From positions 1 through 64,000 of the IMG/VR virus record IMGVR_UViG_3300020438_005287: 64,000 bases of DNA; one strand, given 5' to 3'. A program made the translations under genes and the position numbers. A model generated the notes under the pieces. That model had not been told where the DNA came from and did no database searches. It was given only the letters and a program-made list of their open reading frames with translations. Of the stretch, positions 7,617-16,803 are shown piece after piece. The stretch's first letter is position 1. Each line of letters opens with the position of its first letter. This DNA comes from a virus.

Positions 7617-8270
7617 CTAATCAAATAATAAAAAATCTTGATTACTATTGTTTACAAAAATATCACAATTAAAAGTTTTACGCAAAAATGAAATTTCATA
7701 AAAAGAAAAAAAATGTTTACTTATTTCATTATAACATAATTCTGATATAGAAATTCTGTCATTATCAATTAAGTAAAAATAATCACAATCTATATTAAGT
7801 CCTGTACAGTAACCATAATCTTTATATCTTTTATCAAAAACCCATTTTTTTATTTTAACATTATCATTAGATACAAAAGATAATATTATCTTTTTAGATA
7901 AATTTTGTAAATAATTTATTGTTTGCTGAAAAGTAAAAAAATCAGTATGTGTAAATACGCTGTATGCAAAACAAATGTCAAATTTTTCTTCTAATATAGG
8001 AAAAGGCTCATTTATATTGCCTTCATTATACATAGGACTAAAACGATTATAGTGTATAAAATGAGCATTTGGAAATTCAATTTTTCCTTGTTGTATTGCT
8101 TCTTTTTCTACATCAATACACGTATAATTTTCTTGTTTAATTTTACCTTGACTAAAATACAATAAATTTCCCCTGTTTCCTCCATAATCTAATATTTTTT
8201 TATTTGTATAATTTCCAGCAAATTTTTCAAACAAACTAAATCTATTTGTGCTGTGATTTCGTGGATGCAT
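7617..8270 (-). CDS. Class I SAM-dependent methyltransferase
   Basis: A 217-residue protein with motif I at about 25-33 ('ILDYGGNRGNLL', the SAM-binding glycine loop), an acidic ribose-binding residue in 'CIDVEKEAI', and a motif IV-like 'FDICFAYSVFTHT'. This is the Methyltransf_11/23 style seen in small-molecule and sugar methyltransferases. The C-terminal 80 residues are Phe/Tyr/Asn-rich and unrecognised. It is the last gene of the long minus-strand operon that starts at 23998, 11 bp after the nitroreductase. A likely role is methylation of a sugar or metabolite made by the island. The 40-bp gap to the convergent gene at 7576 shows no convincing hairpin terminator. Confidence 0.75.
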   Translation of the reverse strand: MHPRNHSTNRFSLFEKFAGNYTNKKILDYGGNRGNLLYFSQGKIKQENYTCIDVEKEAIQQGKIEFPNAHFIHYNRFSPMYNEGNINEPFPILEEKFDICFAYSVFTHTDFFTFQQTINYLQNLSKKIILSFVSNDNVKIKKWVFDKRYKDYGYCTGLNIDCDYFYLIDNDRISISELCYNEISKHFFSFYEISFLRKTFNCDIFVNNSNQDFLLFD

Positions 8271-8281
8271 AGTTTATTAAT

Positions 8282-9076
8282 TTAAATTGTAATTATTTTA
8301 GATACAGGACTTCCATGACTTTTTGCTTGACCTGGTCTTCTTTTTTCGTAAAAGTGCACTTCTGTAATTTCTTCATTTAATATTCTTCTTTTTGTTTCCT
8401 GACATCTTACGCCTGTCCATCTTGTTTTATCTTCTTTACCAATACATAATAATATAATAATGTTTTCATTATCATTTAAGTAAATATTGCCATTATTATT
8501 TACTAAATTATTATCATGTATTCCACCAATACCTACAAATGCAGTATCATATCCTAATTCTTGAGCTTTCAACTGTGCCCAACTACAAGATAACATGCAA
8601 TCTCTTATTACGGTTGTTAATAATGCAATACGATTATTTTTCACCAAATTTTCAAGAGTATATCTATCCATTTGATCTCTAGTAGTGAAAAATAAATCTT
8701 TTTTATTACTATCTGCTATCCATTGTCCTACAAATGCAAGCACTAAGGGAGCTTCTAGTTGTTTAAGTTGTTGAACATTTTTAATTTTCGGTGTGGTAAT
8801 ATACGACCGATCGAAGTCGTAAGAATTTACTTGTTTATCTTTATCAATATTCCATGTACATACACAAACATTTTCACACAGATGTTTTTTAAATTTCTTA
8901 CCGTCTTCAGTGTCGGTAATAACCATTATATTATATGGATTTAGGCAATTTTTACTAGGAGCTTTCATAGCTGCCTCAACAATTAGATTTGTATGTTCCT
9001 CTCTAACAACATTATCTAAAAATAATCTAACAGTATGTCTTGTATCAAATAAGTTATCTATCATCTGTGTAAACAT
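8282..9076 (-). CDS. Nitroreductase family flavoprotein
   Basis: A 264-residue protein. The N-terminus has the FMN-binding pattern 'RHTVRLF' (about residues 13-19) and 'EAAMKAPSKNCLNPYNIMVI' (34-53), the family's R-x3-R-x-F and APSxxNxQP-like motifs. The C-terminal part has 'ILLCIGKED'-type sequence matching the last strand of the fold. Family members are FMN-dependent, NAD(P)H-using reductases; some act as dehydrogenases in azoline oxidation or natural-product pathways. The start may be the Met at 9076 or at 9064; an AGGG touching the first ATG gives better spacing for the second. It lies between a 2OG oxygenase and a methyltransferase, so an oxidoreductive step on a small molecule is likely. 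Confidence 0.8.
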   Translation of the reverse strand: MFTQMIDNLFDTRHTVRLFLDNVVREEHTNLIVEAAMKAPSKNCLNPYNIMVITDTEDGKKFKKHLCENVCVCTWNIDKDKQVNSYDFDRSYITTPKIKNVQQLKQLEAPLVLAFVGQWIADSNKKDLFFTTRDQMDRYTLENLVKNNRIALLTTVIRDCMLSCSWAQLKAQELGYDTAFVGIGGIHDNNLVNNNGNIYLNDNENIIILLCIGKEDKTRWTGVRCQETKRRILNEEITEVHFYEKRRPGQAKSHGSPVSKIITI

Positions 9077-9078
9077 CC

Positions 9079-9588
9079 CTAGCTATTTACACATCCTATT
9101 AAATGAATTCTTTGCTGTTTCGATCCATTAATAAATGTATGTGTTTCTGTTGTATTTATCTTGTAAACTTTTCCAACTTCCAAATGAAATCTTTGGCCAT
9201 GTTCAGGAAAATAAAAAACACATTGTGGATCTGTAATGATAGGAATGTGTACTCGCCAAGTACCATCTTGATGGAAAGAATAACAAGTTTTTTGGTTTTT
9301 AACCATAACCCTAGTTCTAAACAAATTTAAATCACAAACAATTTTTTCAATTATAGTGTTTTTAAAAATTTGATTGAGAAATTTAAAATCCTGCTCAACA
9401 GTACCTTTAGGGTATAATTTCAAACTTTCTAAACCATCAATTAAATTCCAAGGATCTAGCACATTTAATCTCGTTTGGACGCTAAAACCATCCATTCTCA
9501 ACGGTAAATCCTTGTACACATAGCTATTTACAATTTTTAACAATTGATTTATATCTATATTATAATTAATTACTTTTATTAATTCCAT
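9079..9588 (-). CDS. AspH-like 2OG-Fe(II) oxygenase
   Basis: A 169-residue protein and the clearest aspartyl/asparaginyl beta-hydroxylase-like sequence here. H106-Q-D108, then R112-V-H114-I-P, 'FHLEVGKVYKIN', H150 and N154, and R160-I-H-L follow the AspH order exactly. This fold hydroxylates Asp/Asn side chains in proteins or free amino acids. The frame is open to 9627, but the Met at 9588 is preferred because the extra residues overlap the radical SAM gene more deeply; the overlap is then 23 bp. It sits between a radical SAM enzyme and a nitroreductase, so it could act on the radical enzyme's product. A protein substrate is also possible. Confidence 0.78.
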   Translation of the reverse strand: MELIKVINYNIDINQLLKIVNSYVYKDLPLRMDGFSVQTRLNVLDPWNLIDGLESLKLYPKGTVEQDFKFLNQIFKNTIIEKIVCDLNLFRTRVMVKNQKTCYSFHQDGTWRVHIPIITDPQCVFYFPEHGQRFHLEVGKVYKINTTETHTFINGSKQQRIHLIGCVNS

Positions 9589-10693
9589 TTTTTTCCTTAG
9601 GAATTTTTGAATCAGCACTAGACACACAACTTTCAGTTATGCAAATTCGTGGTTTTTCTAATATCTTAAAGCCAGTTTCAATATTACCTAACGGTGCATC
9701 ATGACAACTGTAACTACGTTTTATACTTCCATCAGGTTCTCTAATAATTATACCTTGATATCCTGCATTACATGTCCAGCCTTTAAATTTATTAAAATTA
9801 AATGCATTTAACCTCTCTGCTTGATCAATATACCATTTTTTTCCATTAGAATCTTCAAATTCAACCTGCATATGCAAAGGCACTGACGCATCATTTTTTA
9901 ACATACTACCTGGATGCAATGCAAATTTAGGTTTTGGCCTTGCTTGCCATTTCCGCTTACTTTCTGTATAGGCACGCTGCGGCATACCATTCCACAATTT
10001 TTTTAATTGATCATCTGTATAACCATCAACTACACGACTTGCTGTAGGATCACTTTGAGGTTTTAGCGTTACATTTATTCCTTGTTCATGGAAAAAAAGT
10101 GCATTTTCCCAATCTCTGTCAAACCAGTCTGGCACCATTACTTGATTTATTGTAATTTCAACATCATACTCTTGACATAAATTTAATTTATCTGCAAAAT
10201 TTTGCATTTGTTCTTTAGTTCGAATATGCTCAGTATGTAAACTTGCGGTAATACTGGCTCTATGAAATTTTTTTGAATGTCCAATATATTGTTTGAACCA
10301 TTTTATGGGTCTGGAACAATTACTTGTCATATGTATAGACGTAAAGTTAGTGCTGGATACATCATCTGCCAAATATTTTAATATATCCAAATAACCAGGA
10401 TGAAATGTTGGTTCACCACCTGAGAGAGAAAAATGGAACGAATTATATCCGTTTTGTCTTGCTTGACGTTTGATTTCGTCTATAGTTTTTAAACATAACT
10501 CTGTAGGACGATGATCTTTAGTGTTGGATCTGGCATAAGGCCAACAATATGTGCAACGATAATTACAATATCTACCTAACAACCAACTGACCGTAAATAA
10601 ATCTCTGTATTTCAAAGTCCTTTGCCCAAAAGAAACTATATCATCAAAAGGTATTTTTGTAAAATCGTAATTAGACCAACTTAATTTTTCCAT
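9566..10693 (-). CDS. Radical SAM enzyme with C-terminal Cys-rich (SPASM-like) region
   Basis: A 375-residue protein with the [4Fe-4S]-SAM cluster motif C43-x3-C47-x2-C50 ('YCNYRCTYC') and the SAM-contacting 'SLSGGEPTFHP' near 110. The C-terminal quarter has further cysteines ('WTCNAGYQG', 'YSCHDAPLGNI', 'ICITESCVSS') in a layout like the SPASM/twitch auxiliary cluster domains. 'DGSIKRSYSC' resembles the SPASM strand that precedes the cluster Cys. It differs from the eight radical SAM proteins in the two blocks: it lacks the N-terminal Cys cluster and its core is more like anaerobic sulfatase-maturating or peptide-modifying enzymes. The substrate is unknown. It sits between two 2OG oxygenases and touches the upstream gene by one base. 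Confidence 0.88.
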   Translation of the reverse strand: MEKLSWSNYDFTKIPFDDIVSFGQRTLKYRDLFTVSWLLGRYCNYRCTYCWPYARSNTKDHRPTELCLKTIDEIKRQARQNGYNSFHFSLSGGEPTFHPGYLDILKYLADDVSSTNFTSIHMTSNCSRPIKWFKQYIGHSKKFHRASITASLHTEHIRTKEQMQNFADKLNLCQEYDVEITINQVMVPDWFDRDWENALFFHEQGINVTLKPQSDPTASRVVDGYTDDQLKKLWNGMPQRAYTESKRKWQARPKPKFALHPGSMLKNDASVPLHMQVEFEDSNGKKWYIDQAERLNAFNFNKFKGWTCNAGYQGIIIREPDGSIKRSYSCHDAPLGNIETGFKILEKPRICITESCVSSADSKIPKEKNGINKSN

Positions 10694-11487
10694 TAGGAAA
10701 ATTTCTTTGTAATATTAAATCGTATCCCGCCTTTTAATTTTGTGTTGCTATATTTATTATTTCCTGTAACATGTGGTTGATACGGATCAAATAAAATTAT
10801 GCTCCCTGGAATAAATGGCAAAATGTTTTCTATAATCATTCCATTATATGTATCTCTCGGTAAATGACATAAGCGTTTGTTATAAATCTCATCCGTAATA
10901 TTATTGACATCTAATTCAATTTGTTTACCAAATTCATCAACCCAAGGCAATATATTGTAATTATCAACATTTTTTTGATAAGTCATTTTTACATCGTTAA
11001 CCTGATTACTAAAGTTACACTCCCATCCAAACAATCTGTTTCTAAAAAATACAATTTCAGCATGTGGAGTTGTTTGGGATTTACATACAAATAATGGCAA
11101 AATGAAACTTTTTACTGATAATTGATTACAATCAAAATATAAAGATGGATTACAGCTATCCATGTGTAATGCATAATTTGTTGCAGTAATATATCCATTT
11201 CCACTTAAATAATATTGATTTTCATTTAACCAAGGATACAATAATTTTAACTTTGGATATAAAATTTCTGTATATTTATCTGTATCAAACTTTTCAAATT
11301 TCAATGTACCCCCATTATAGTGTCGATATCGAGAAAATGTTCTAAATAAATCAATAAAAATTGTGTCTAACTCTTTATCTGTAAGAAAATTATTTACAAC
11401 TGATGATTTTTCTAAATATGTAGATAGTTCATTCTCATGCTGTGTTGGCCATTTTTGTCTAGGTTGCATTGGAGTAATTTTTAACAT
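10693..11487 (-). CDS. Probable 2OG-Fe(II) oxygenase
   Basis: A 264-residue protein. The presumptive iron ligands are H108 and D110 in 'NYALHMDS' and H239 in 'FDPYQPHVTG', with R256 in 'GGIRFNI' as the 2-oxoglutarate anchor. The distal half 'GSIILFDPYQPHV' is typical of the strand before the second His. The central insertion between D110 and H239 is about 130 residues, larger than in its relatives nearby, and may form a lid. It overlaps the SGNH-like gene by 7 bp upstream and the radical SAM gene by one base downstream, so translation is coupled to both. Family level is fairly likely; the substrate is unknown. Confidence 0.62.
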   Translation of the reverse strand: MLKITPMQPRQKWPTQHENELSTYLEKSSVVNNFLTDKELDTIFIDLFRTFSRYRHYNGGTLKFEKFDTDKYTEILYPKLKLLYPWLNENQYYLSGNGYITATNYALHMDSCNPSLYFDCNQLSVKSFILPLFVCKSQTTPHAEIVFFRNRLFGWECNFSNQVNDVKMTYQKNVDNYNILPWVDEFGKQIELDVNNITDEIYNKRLCHLPRDTYNGMIIENILPFIPGSIILFDPYQPHVTGNNKYSNTKLKGGIRFNITKKFS

Positions 11488-12332
11488 ATTATTTGTATAG
11501 GAATATCATGTGATTCAACCAATTTGGTTGCATTTGTAAAAGATTCTAACCATGCAGAGCCAAAATTATAAATATATTTGTCCTTTGATTGTGTTATATT
11601 ATAAATATCTTTTATTTGTTCTTCCATATTATTATTAATGGCTTTAATTTTTTCAATTGATTTAGAAAAATTATAATTACTTACGTGTTGAATATATTTT
11701 AAATGTTCATTTGGTGTCGGATGACAATCATCAAAGTACTTATGAATTTTTTTGCAATCCGCTTTTTTATTTTCTAAATTATTATTCCATAAATATGCAT
11801 AATAATCTTTAGGCATAATATCAATTATACTACTATATGTGTTTTTTAAAACATCTAATTTTTTGTTTACTACAATAGTATTATCAAATTGATCAAAAAT
11901 ATCAAAAGGATTAATCATACAAAGAAATTGTAAATTTGTTTTGCTTTTTAATAGCTGATACACAAAATAAATTTGTGCATAATCTCGTAACAAACAATGT
12001 TCTATAGAATTATATTTTCGAACAAACTTTCTATCGTAAATCTGTTGTGTGCTTAAATTACCTGGCAAAATCCATTCCTGTTTGCTTGTATATCTATCTT
12101 CTCTAAACACATTTGTCCAACAAATTACCACTAAATCATGTTTATTAAATTGGAAAAAATTATCAGCTTGTGCAATTATGTTACTGATGTACATGTTACC
12201 AGCTCCAGATTTTCCAAAATTGTAATAAGTGCAATTTAGATCATACGCTATTATATCTGCCCAAGTAGGCCATTTATATTTTGTAAAACTACAACCAAAA
12301 GAAAAAAAACGATCTATAGAATCTTTATACAT
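11481..12332 (-). CDS. SGNH/GDSL-hydrolase-like protein
   Basis: A 283-residue protein with the catalytic blocks of SGNH hydrolases: block I 'FSFGCSFTKY' (probable nucleophile S15), block II/III 'NFGKSGAGNMYISN', a beta-strand 'DLVVICWTNVFRED', and a C-terminal 'DDCHPTPNEH' carrying the Asp-x-x-His dyad. Such enzymes cleave or transfer acetyl and acyl esters, often on polysaccharides. The frame runs to 12410, but the ATG at 12332 is chosen: it starts just before block I and overlaps the PP-loop gene by only 8 bp. A second SGNH-like gene is at 23015. A likely job is O-acyl editing of a glycan made by the island. Confidence 0.7.
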   Translation of the reverse strand: MYKDSIDRFFSFGCSFTKYKWPTWADIIAYDLNCTYYNFGKSGAGNMYISNIIAQADNFFQFNKHDLVVICWTNVFREDRYTSKQEWILPGNLSTQQIYDRKFVRKYNSIEHCLLRDYAQIYFVYQLLKSKTNLQFLCMINPFDIFDQFDNTIVVNKKLDVLKNTYSSIIDIMPKDYYAYLWNNNLENKKADCKKIHKYFDDCHPTPNEHLKYIQHVSNYNFSKSIEKIKAINNNMEEQIKDIYNITQSKDKYIYNFGSAWLESFTNATKLVESHDIPIQIIC

Positions 12333-13017
12333 ATCTGCCAAATGCCCAGTATCTTTCCTTACACCACCAACATTTTCCACAATGATTTTTATAATTATCT
12401 GTAACATCATGCATACCTTCGCAAGAATATGTTACGGGAAATAGTGTTTCCAGTGTATTAGTTTGTTTATATAATTCTGCAACAAATCGTTTATCAACAC
12501 AATCAAATGGACGACTTGGCATTGGCTTATCTTTGATCTTATCTCTATCTATTACCCTCCATTTTGTTAAAAAATCATGTTTTATCATCTCTTTTTCAGG
12601 TGGATTAGCTGTTACTCCATATACAAATTTAAAAGTGCCAACACTGTTTTCTTCTAATCTTCTGTGTAAATCCCTAACATGCTCCTTTTCCTGTTCAGAA
12701 GTTTGTTTTTCTAATTGATTTTTTGGTTGTGGATCTATGAAATGATACAAAAATACATTTTTTCCAAGTATTTCATTAATTTTGTCTATAACCAACCTAG
12801 ACCTCCAGATATTCCAATTTTTTGGAAACGGTTGAGGATAAGGTCTTTCTCTCGTAAATGGCAATATCCTGGTATATGAAGTTGATTCAATTATATCCTT
12901 TGCGATTAAATATGTTAATATTGCACTATCAGCTCCTCCACTCAAAGAACACCCCAGCACATCTACATCAAGATCAGGAGTATAACAAAACCCATATCTA
13001 TTTTCATACTTCATCAT
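12325..13017 (-). CDS. QueC-like PP-loop ATPase (7-cyano-7-deazaguanine synthase family)
   Basis: A 230-residue protein with the PP-loop 'SLSGGADSA' (S26-S31), which binds ATP pyrophosphate, and a C-terminal zinc site C199, C213, C216 and C219 ('CGKCWWC') followed by Glu-Arg, as in QueC. QueC converts 7-carboxy-7-deazaguanine and ammonia to preQ0 by adenylating the carboxylate. Length is normal for QueC (about 220-230). However, no queD, queE or folE relative is visible, and this copy sits between an SGNH hydrolase and a run of radical SAM enzymes. It may instead adenylate a different carboxylate or thiolate a substrate. It overlaps both neighbours (8 and 14 bp). Two Met codons, 13017 and 13014, are possible starts. 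Confidence 0.75.
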   Translation of the reverse strand: MMKYENRYGFCYTPDLDVDVLGCSLSGGADSAILTYLIAKDIIESTSYTRILPFTRERPYPQPFPKNWNIWRSRLVIDKINEILGKNVFLYHFIDPQPKNQLEKQTSEQEKEHVRDLHRRLEENSVGTFKFVYGVTANPPEKEMIKHDFLTKWRVIDRDKIKDKPMPSRPFDCVDKRFVAELYKQTNTLETLFPVTYSCEGMHDVTDNYKNHCGKCWWCKERYWAFGRYV

Positions 13018-14278
13018 ATAAATATTCCTTTAAAATAGGTAGTGAACAATTTTTATATGTAAATCCTCTTATCAAATCTTGCTTGTTAATTTCATTTAAC
13101 ACGATATCTTTTAAATTTTTTTTATTGCCACTAGCAGGTAATATGTTTTCTACATACTTAATTATATTCGAAAAACTAATATCACAAGTATAATCATTTG
13201 AATTTAGTTGAAGGTCATCATTTACAAATGTGTGTAATAATTTATTACGTACTGCTAAAGGTAGTAAATTTACACTCCAAGGACTGTTACTTGGTTTAAG
13301 ACTTGTATCAAAATATATAAATTCTAAATTGTTATACTTTTTTTTATAGTAGTGAAACCACGAACGTAAATTTGGTAGGCACTCAATATTTAAATTCATT
13401 ACCAAACAAGATATATTAAATTTTATGTTTGGTAAGTTATCAATACTTGATAAAATTGTGTTTTCAAACGTTAACCATTTACTAGGCCAACGAATATAAT
13501 CATAAATGTTTGATATTCCGTCTATACTATATTTTATCTGTGTGTTGTTTAACTTCTTTAAAATTGGTAAAAAATCTTTATGGATGACCGTACCATTTGT
13601 AGTAATTACAATGTATATATCTGGATTATATTTTGCAGCTAATGATAATATTTTTATAAAATCTTTATTCAAAAAAGGCTCTCCGCCTGTAAATTTAAGC
13701 ACTTTCAATGTTGTAATATTTTTTTGTATATATGTACTCAAAGTTTCATCAACAGTTTTTTGAAAACTTTTATTTACTCGCCATGCAGATGGAATATTTT
13801 TATCTTGTAAATCACTTACTAAATCAGATATTTTTGTGCTTGAATTCCCATTACACATAACACAGGCTAAATTGCAAAAATTACTTGTTTTCAAATCAAA
13901 AAATATCGGCTGCGGATTTTCATAAAAATTTTTAGTTATATTTAAATTTCTTTTATTATCATGATATTCACGCAAAGCTCCTAATCTTGGACTATCTAAA
14001 TTTTTTTCTTCTTGTATCCAACATCTCTTACAAAGATTATTTTTTTGTCCAGTGATAAGATCTGAACGCAATTGCGTCATTACTGCGCCATAAAACCAAG
14101 TATTCCATCTGGTATTCTCTACTGAATAATTACCTACAACATCAGCATTACAACATGGAGCGTATCTTCCACGAACATTATAAAAAGCATGAACAAAAGG
14201 TAACGGACATATAGTATCCATACAGTATTTAGAAATGTCTATATTTTTTAAATATTGATAAAATTTTTGTTTTGTCAT
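13004..14278 (-). CDS. N-twitch radical SAM protein
   Basis: A 424-residue protein. The radical SAM cluster motif is C135-x3-C139-x2-C142 ('FCNLACVMC'), followed by 'KFTGGEPFLNKDF' near 195. Before it lies a separate Cys-rich domain: C24, 'CC' at 42-43, C83 and C86 ('CKRCW'), matching the N-terminal twitch domain of a radical SAM family known from phages and marine bacteria, expected to hold an auxiliary iron-sulfur cluster. The reaction is unknown. It is the third N-twitch member of block B, starts with a 4-bp ATGA overlap and runs 14 bp into the PP-loop gene, so the three N-twitch proteins and the PP-loop enzyme are likely made together. Confidence 0.88.
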   Translation of the reverse strand: MTKQKFYQYLKNIDISKYCMDTICPLPFVHAFYNVRGRYAPCCNADVVGNYSVENTRWNTWFYGAVMTQLRSDLITGQKNNLCKRCWIQEEKNLDSPRLGALREYHDNKRNLNITKNFYENPQPIFFDLKTSNFCNLACVMCNGNSSTKISDLVSDLQDKNIPSAWRVNKSFQKTVDETLSTYIQKNITTLKVLKFTGGEPFLNKDFIKILSLAAKYNPDIYIVITTNGTVIHKDFLPILKKLNNTQIKYSIDGISNIYDYIRWPSKWLTFENTILSSIDNLPNIKFNISCLVMNLNIECLPNLRSWFHYYKKKYNNLEFIYFDTSLKPSNSPWSVNLLPLAVRNKLLHTFVNDDLQLNSNDYTCDISFSNIIKYVENILPASGNKKNLKDIVLNEINKQDLIRGFTYKNCSLPILKEYLYDEV

Positions 14279-15387
14279 GTTTCTATTTTTTCTTTCAATT
14301 CAATTAAAGAAGGAATAGTATTGTAAATATCAACATGCAATTTATCTTCTGCATAATCTAAATATTTTATCAATTTTGTTATTGTATTTTTGTGCGGCTT
14401 AATATCTTTCAATATTGCATTACATAAATTCTGCATATTTTTTTGAGAATCATAATTTTTTGAACGAATTTTTTTAACTACATTTTCTCGCATTGCCATA
14501 GGCAAATTATACAATGTCATGTAATCTGGTTGAGTACAGATTGTATAATTAAATAAACATTCTTGTCTTACCATCTGTAATTTTTTATTAAACCATTCTA
14601 AGTAATCATATAAACCTAAAGTATTGATCACAGTAAAAGTAGGGACTACCCTGATAATCCAATCTTTATGTAGTTCTTGACTAAATTTTAAAATATTTTT
14701 TTCTACAGTTTTCCAATTACTTTTTACTCTTTGTATTTCATTCCACGAATTTACTCCATCAATACTACAATGTAATCTTCCAGTTTTATATTGATTAAGT
14801 TTCTGGATAATTTCATCATCACACAAACTTACATTTGTGATAAATTTTAAATCTAAAGTGCAAGGAATATTGTCTAAAAGTGTAAAAAGTTGTTTTTTAT
14901 TGTAAAATGGCTCTCCTCCTGCCAAACTAATAGATTTTAAATTTACACAATCACTTATAAAATTCATTATCTTGTTGAATTTAGTAGGTTCCCTCATCCA
15001 ACTCACGTGTGGATTAGGATTTTTATTAATCTTTCCCCAAAGATGGCTGTCACGTTCGCCACACATAAGACAAGTGTAATTACAAACATTTCCAATTCTC
15101 AAGTCAATATATTCTACTTGCCTTGGATCTAATTCAGCTGTAATTTTATTTTTTATCGGCCACATGGTATTCATGTTATCTTTGTGGCTTGCAAACAGAT
15201 TGCCTATATCAAAACAAGCTGTTTTACATCCTTGGATAATTTTTCCTTGTAATATTTCTTGCCTACCTTTAACCAAACTATCTGCATTATAATGCCATCC
15301 AATAGGATCTCTACTAACACAACAATAAGAAAATTCTCCTGTATTTTTTATTTGAACTGTGGTCCAAGGTGCGCTACAAAAAGTCAT
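14275..15387 (-). CDS. N-twitch radical SAM protein
   Basis: A 370-residue protein with the radical SAM motif C102-x3-C106-x2-C109 ('VCNYTCLMC') and 'SLAGGEPFYNK' near 155. The N-terminal twitch-type cysteines are C4, 'CC' at 22-23, C54 and C58. It is the shortest of the N-twitch group because both the N-terminal domain and the linker are compressed. It shares the phrases 'YIDLRxGxxC' and 'LHCSIDGVNSWNEIQR' style with its neighbours, which shows common descent. ATGA overlaps of 4 bp exist on both sides (15387/15384 and 14278/14275), an arrangement that favours fixed stoichiometry. Function unknown beyond SAM radical chemistry. Confidence 0.87.
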   Translation of the reverse strand: MTFCSAPWTTVQIKNTGEFSYCCVSRDPIGWHYNADSLVKGRQEILQGKIIQGCKTACFDIGNLFASHKDNMNTMWPIKNKITAELDPRQVEYIDLRIGNVCNYTCLMCGERDSHLWGKINKNPNPHVSWMREPTKFNKIMNFISDCVNLKSISLAGGEPFYNKKQLFTLLDNIPCTLDLKFITNVSLCDDEIIQKLNQYKTGRLHCSIDGVNSWNEIQRVKSNWKTVEKNILKFSQELHKDWIIRVVPTFTVINTLGLYDYLEWFNKKLQMVRQECLFNYTICTQPDYMTLYNLPMAMRENVVKKIRSKNYDSQKNMQNLCNAILKDIKPHKNTITKLIKYLDYAEDKLHVDIYNTIPSLIELKEKIET

Positions 15388-16796
15388 AAATCTTTTAAAA
15401 GTGGAAAAATATTATCAAATTTAGAAGTCCACCCTCTTTGCTGATTTATTGTAGCGATCCATTCTCTTGTTTCAGGTAACCGTTCACTCCAATCTTCAGA
15501 ATTCATAAAATTTATTATACCATTAAATCTTTTAATGCCATAAGGAGCATTTTTCCATGTCTCTAAATTTATGTTTGCTTGTGACACTCCTGTAAATTTG
15601 TCATAATTATCAATTAACCAAGGAAAAAATTCATAAAGGTATTTATTGGAAATTTTTTCCTTAAGATTTTTCGGTAATACTTTTACATTTAACTGCGGGG
15701 GCCAATATGCAAAGTGCATATTAATTCCACCGGCTCCTAGTGGCCATTTGTTTATTTTTTGGAAATTTTGGTTGACCTTCCATTTTACTAACTCTGGTAT
15801 ATAACCTATATTTAATGCCATAATAGTAGTAGCTATAGTCACTTCTATTTTATCATTAGTTTTATCTAATTTCCAAAAAACATCCTCTTGATGTTTCCAA
15901 TTTGAGGGATAACGAATATAATCATTTTGTTTCCCGTAAGCATCAATTGAATAATGGAATCTCACTCTTTTAAATTCATTCCATAAATCAAACAAATCAT
16001 CTCTCCATTCAACTGCATTACTATTATAGCGCAATTCAATATTTTTAGCATAATTTTTCCTGACGCATTCTTCTAATAAACTATAATGCTCATCTATAAT
16101 TAAACTTTCTCCACCAGCAAAATATAATTGATACATATGCGGTATTTGTTGCATTAAATCGTCCCAAAACAAAGGGTTGTTCTTATGCCAATTATATGAC
16201 GAACCATGTGATAAACCTTTATTATCCCAACTTTGATTCTTTATTAGCCTATTATTTTTTAATTTAGGAAAAATCTGTGTCCAATCCTTGATCCATCCAG
16301 ACGAATCATGTGGTGAACACATTACACAAGCAAGCTGGCATTTACTGCCCATACGTAGATCGATATATCTAATTTTAGGCTCTACAACACCATCAATTGA
16401 TGTTTCAGATACAAGTTGCTGTATATCATATCTTTTACTCCAGTAATCTGTTTCCCAATTACGTTTTGATATGTGGCCTGCTGCTTCTTCTTTATAACAT
16501 TTGATACAACTTTCTGGTTGTTTTCCTTGCAACATTAATTTACGCACATTTCTCATATAACCACTATTCCAAGCATCAGCCAATCTTGTGTTGTTAAAAT
16601 TTACAGATTCTCCTTTATCATTCTTCAACACACCAACCTCACCTCCCCCCGATTTTTTAGTAGAGTTTGGATCTTGTACAGAACTTGCATTAGATGTACA
16701 ACAGGTTCTCATTTTTCCATCTGGCCTACTTGATAGATGTATCCAAGGTAGAATACAAAAAGTTGGTGAAATTTCATTTTTAGGTAATTTACTCAT
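15384..16796 (-). CDS. N-twitch radical SAM protein
   Basis: A 470-residue protein. The radical SAM motif is C153-x3-C157-x2-C160 ('KCQLACVMC'), followed by 'LYFAGGESLIIDEH', where GGES replaces the usual GGEP. Twitch-type cysteines are C14 ('FCILPWIH'), 'CC' at 32-33, C97 and C100 ('CIKCY'). An insert of about 25 residues (36-60, Ser/Gly/Lys-rich) follows the CC pair. The frame is open upstream to 16832, but the ATG at 16796 is chosen because 'SKLPKNEISPTFC' matches the start of its relatives and leaves a 7-bp gap to the previous gene. It is most similar to the 29387 gene in block A ('YVDVR/YIDLR', 'GGE'). Substrate unknown. Confidence 0.87.
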   Translation of the reverse strand: MSKLPKNEISPTFCILPWIHLSSRPDGKMRTCCTSNASSVQDPNSTKKSGGGEVGVLKNDKGESVNFNNTRLADAWNSGYMRNVRKLMLQGKQPESCIKCYKEEAAGHISKRNWETDYWSKRYDIQQLVSETSIDGVVEPKIRYIDLRMGSKCQLACVMCSPHDSSGWIKDWTQIFPKLKNNRLIKNQSWDNKGLSHGSSYNWHKNNPLFWDDLMQQIPHMYQLYFAGGESLIIDEHYSLLEECVRKNYAKNIELRYNSNAVEWRDDLFDLWNEFKRVRFHYSIDAYGKQNDYIRYPSNWKHQEDVFWKLDKTNDKIEVTIATTIMALNIGYIPELVKWKVNQNFQKINKWPLGAGGINMHFAYWPPQLNVKVLPKNLKEKISNKYLYEFFPWLIDNYDKFTGVSQANINLETWKNAPYGIKRFNGIINFMNSEDWSERLPETREWIATINQQRGWTSKFDNIFPLLKDL

Positions 16797-16803
16797 ATTG
16801 AAT

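Noticed and set aside
12325-13017. Evidence for deazaguanine DNA modification from QueC alone
   Set aside because: Other pathway genes and a DNA transglycosylase are absent from the window, so the claim needs the rest of the genome.
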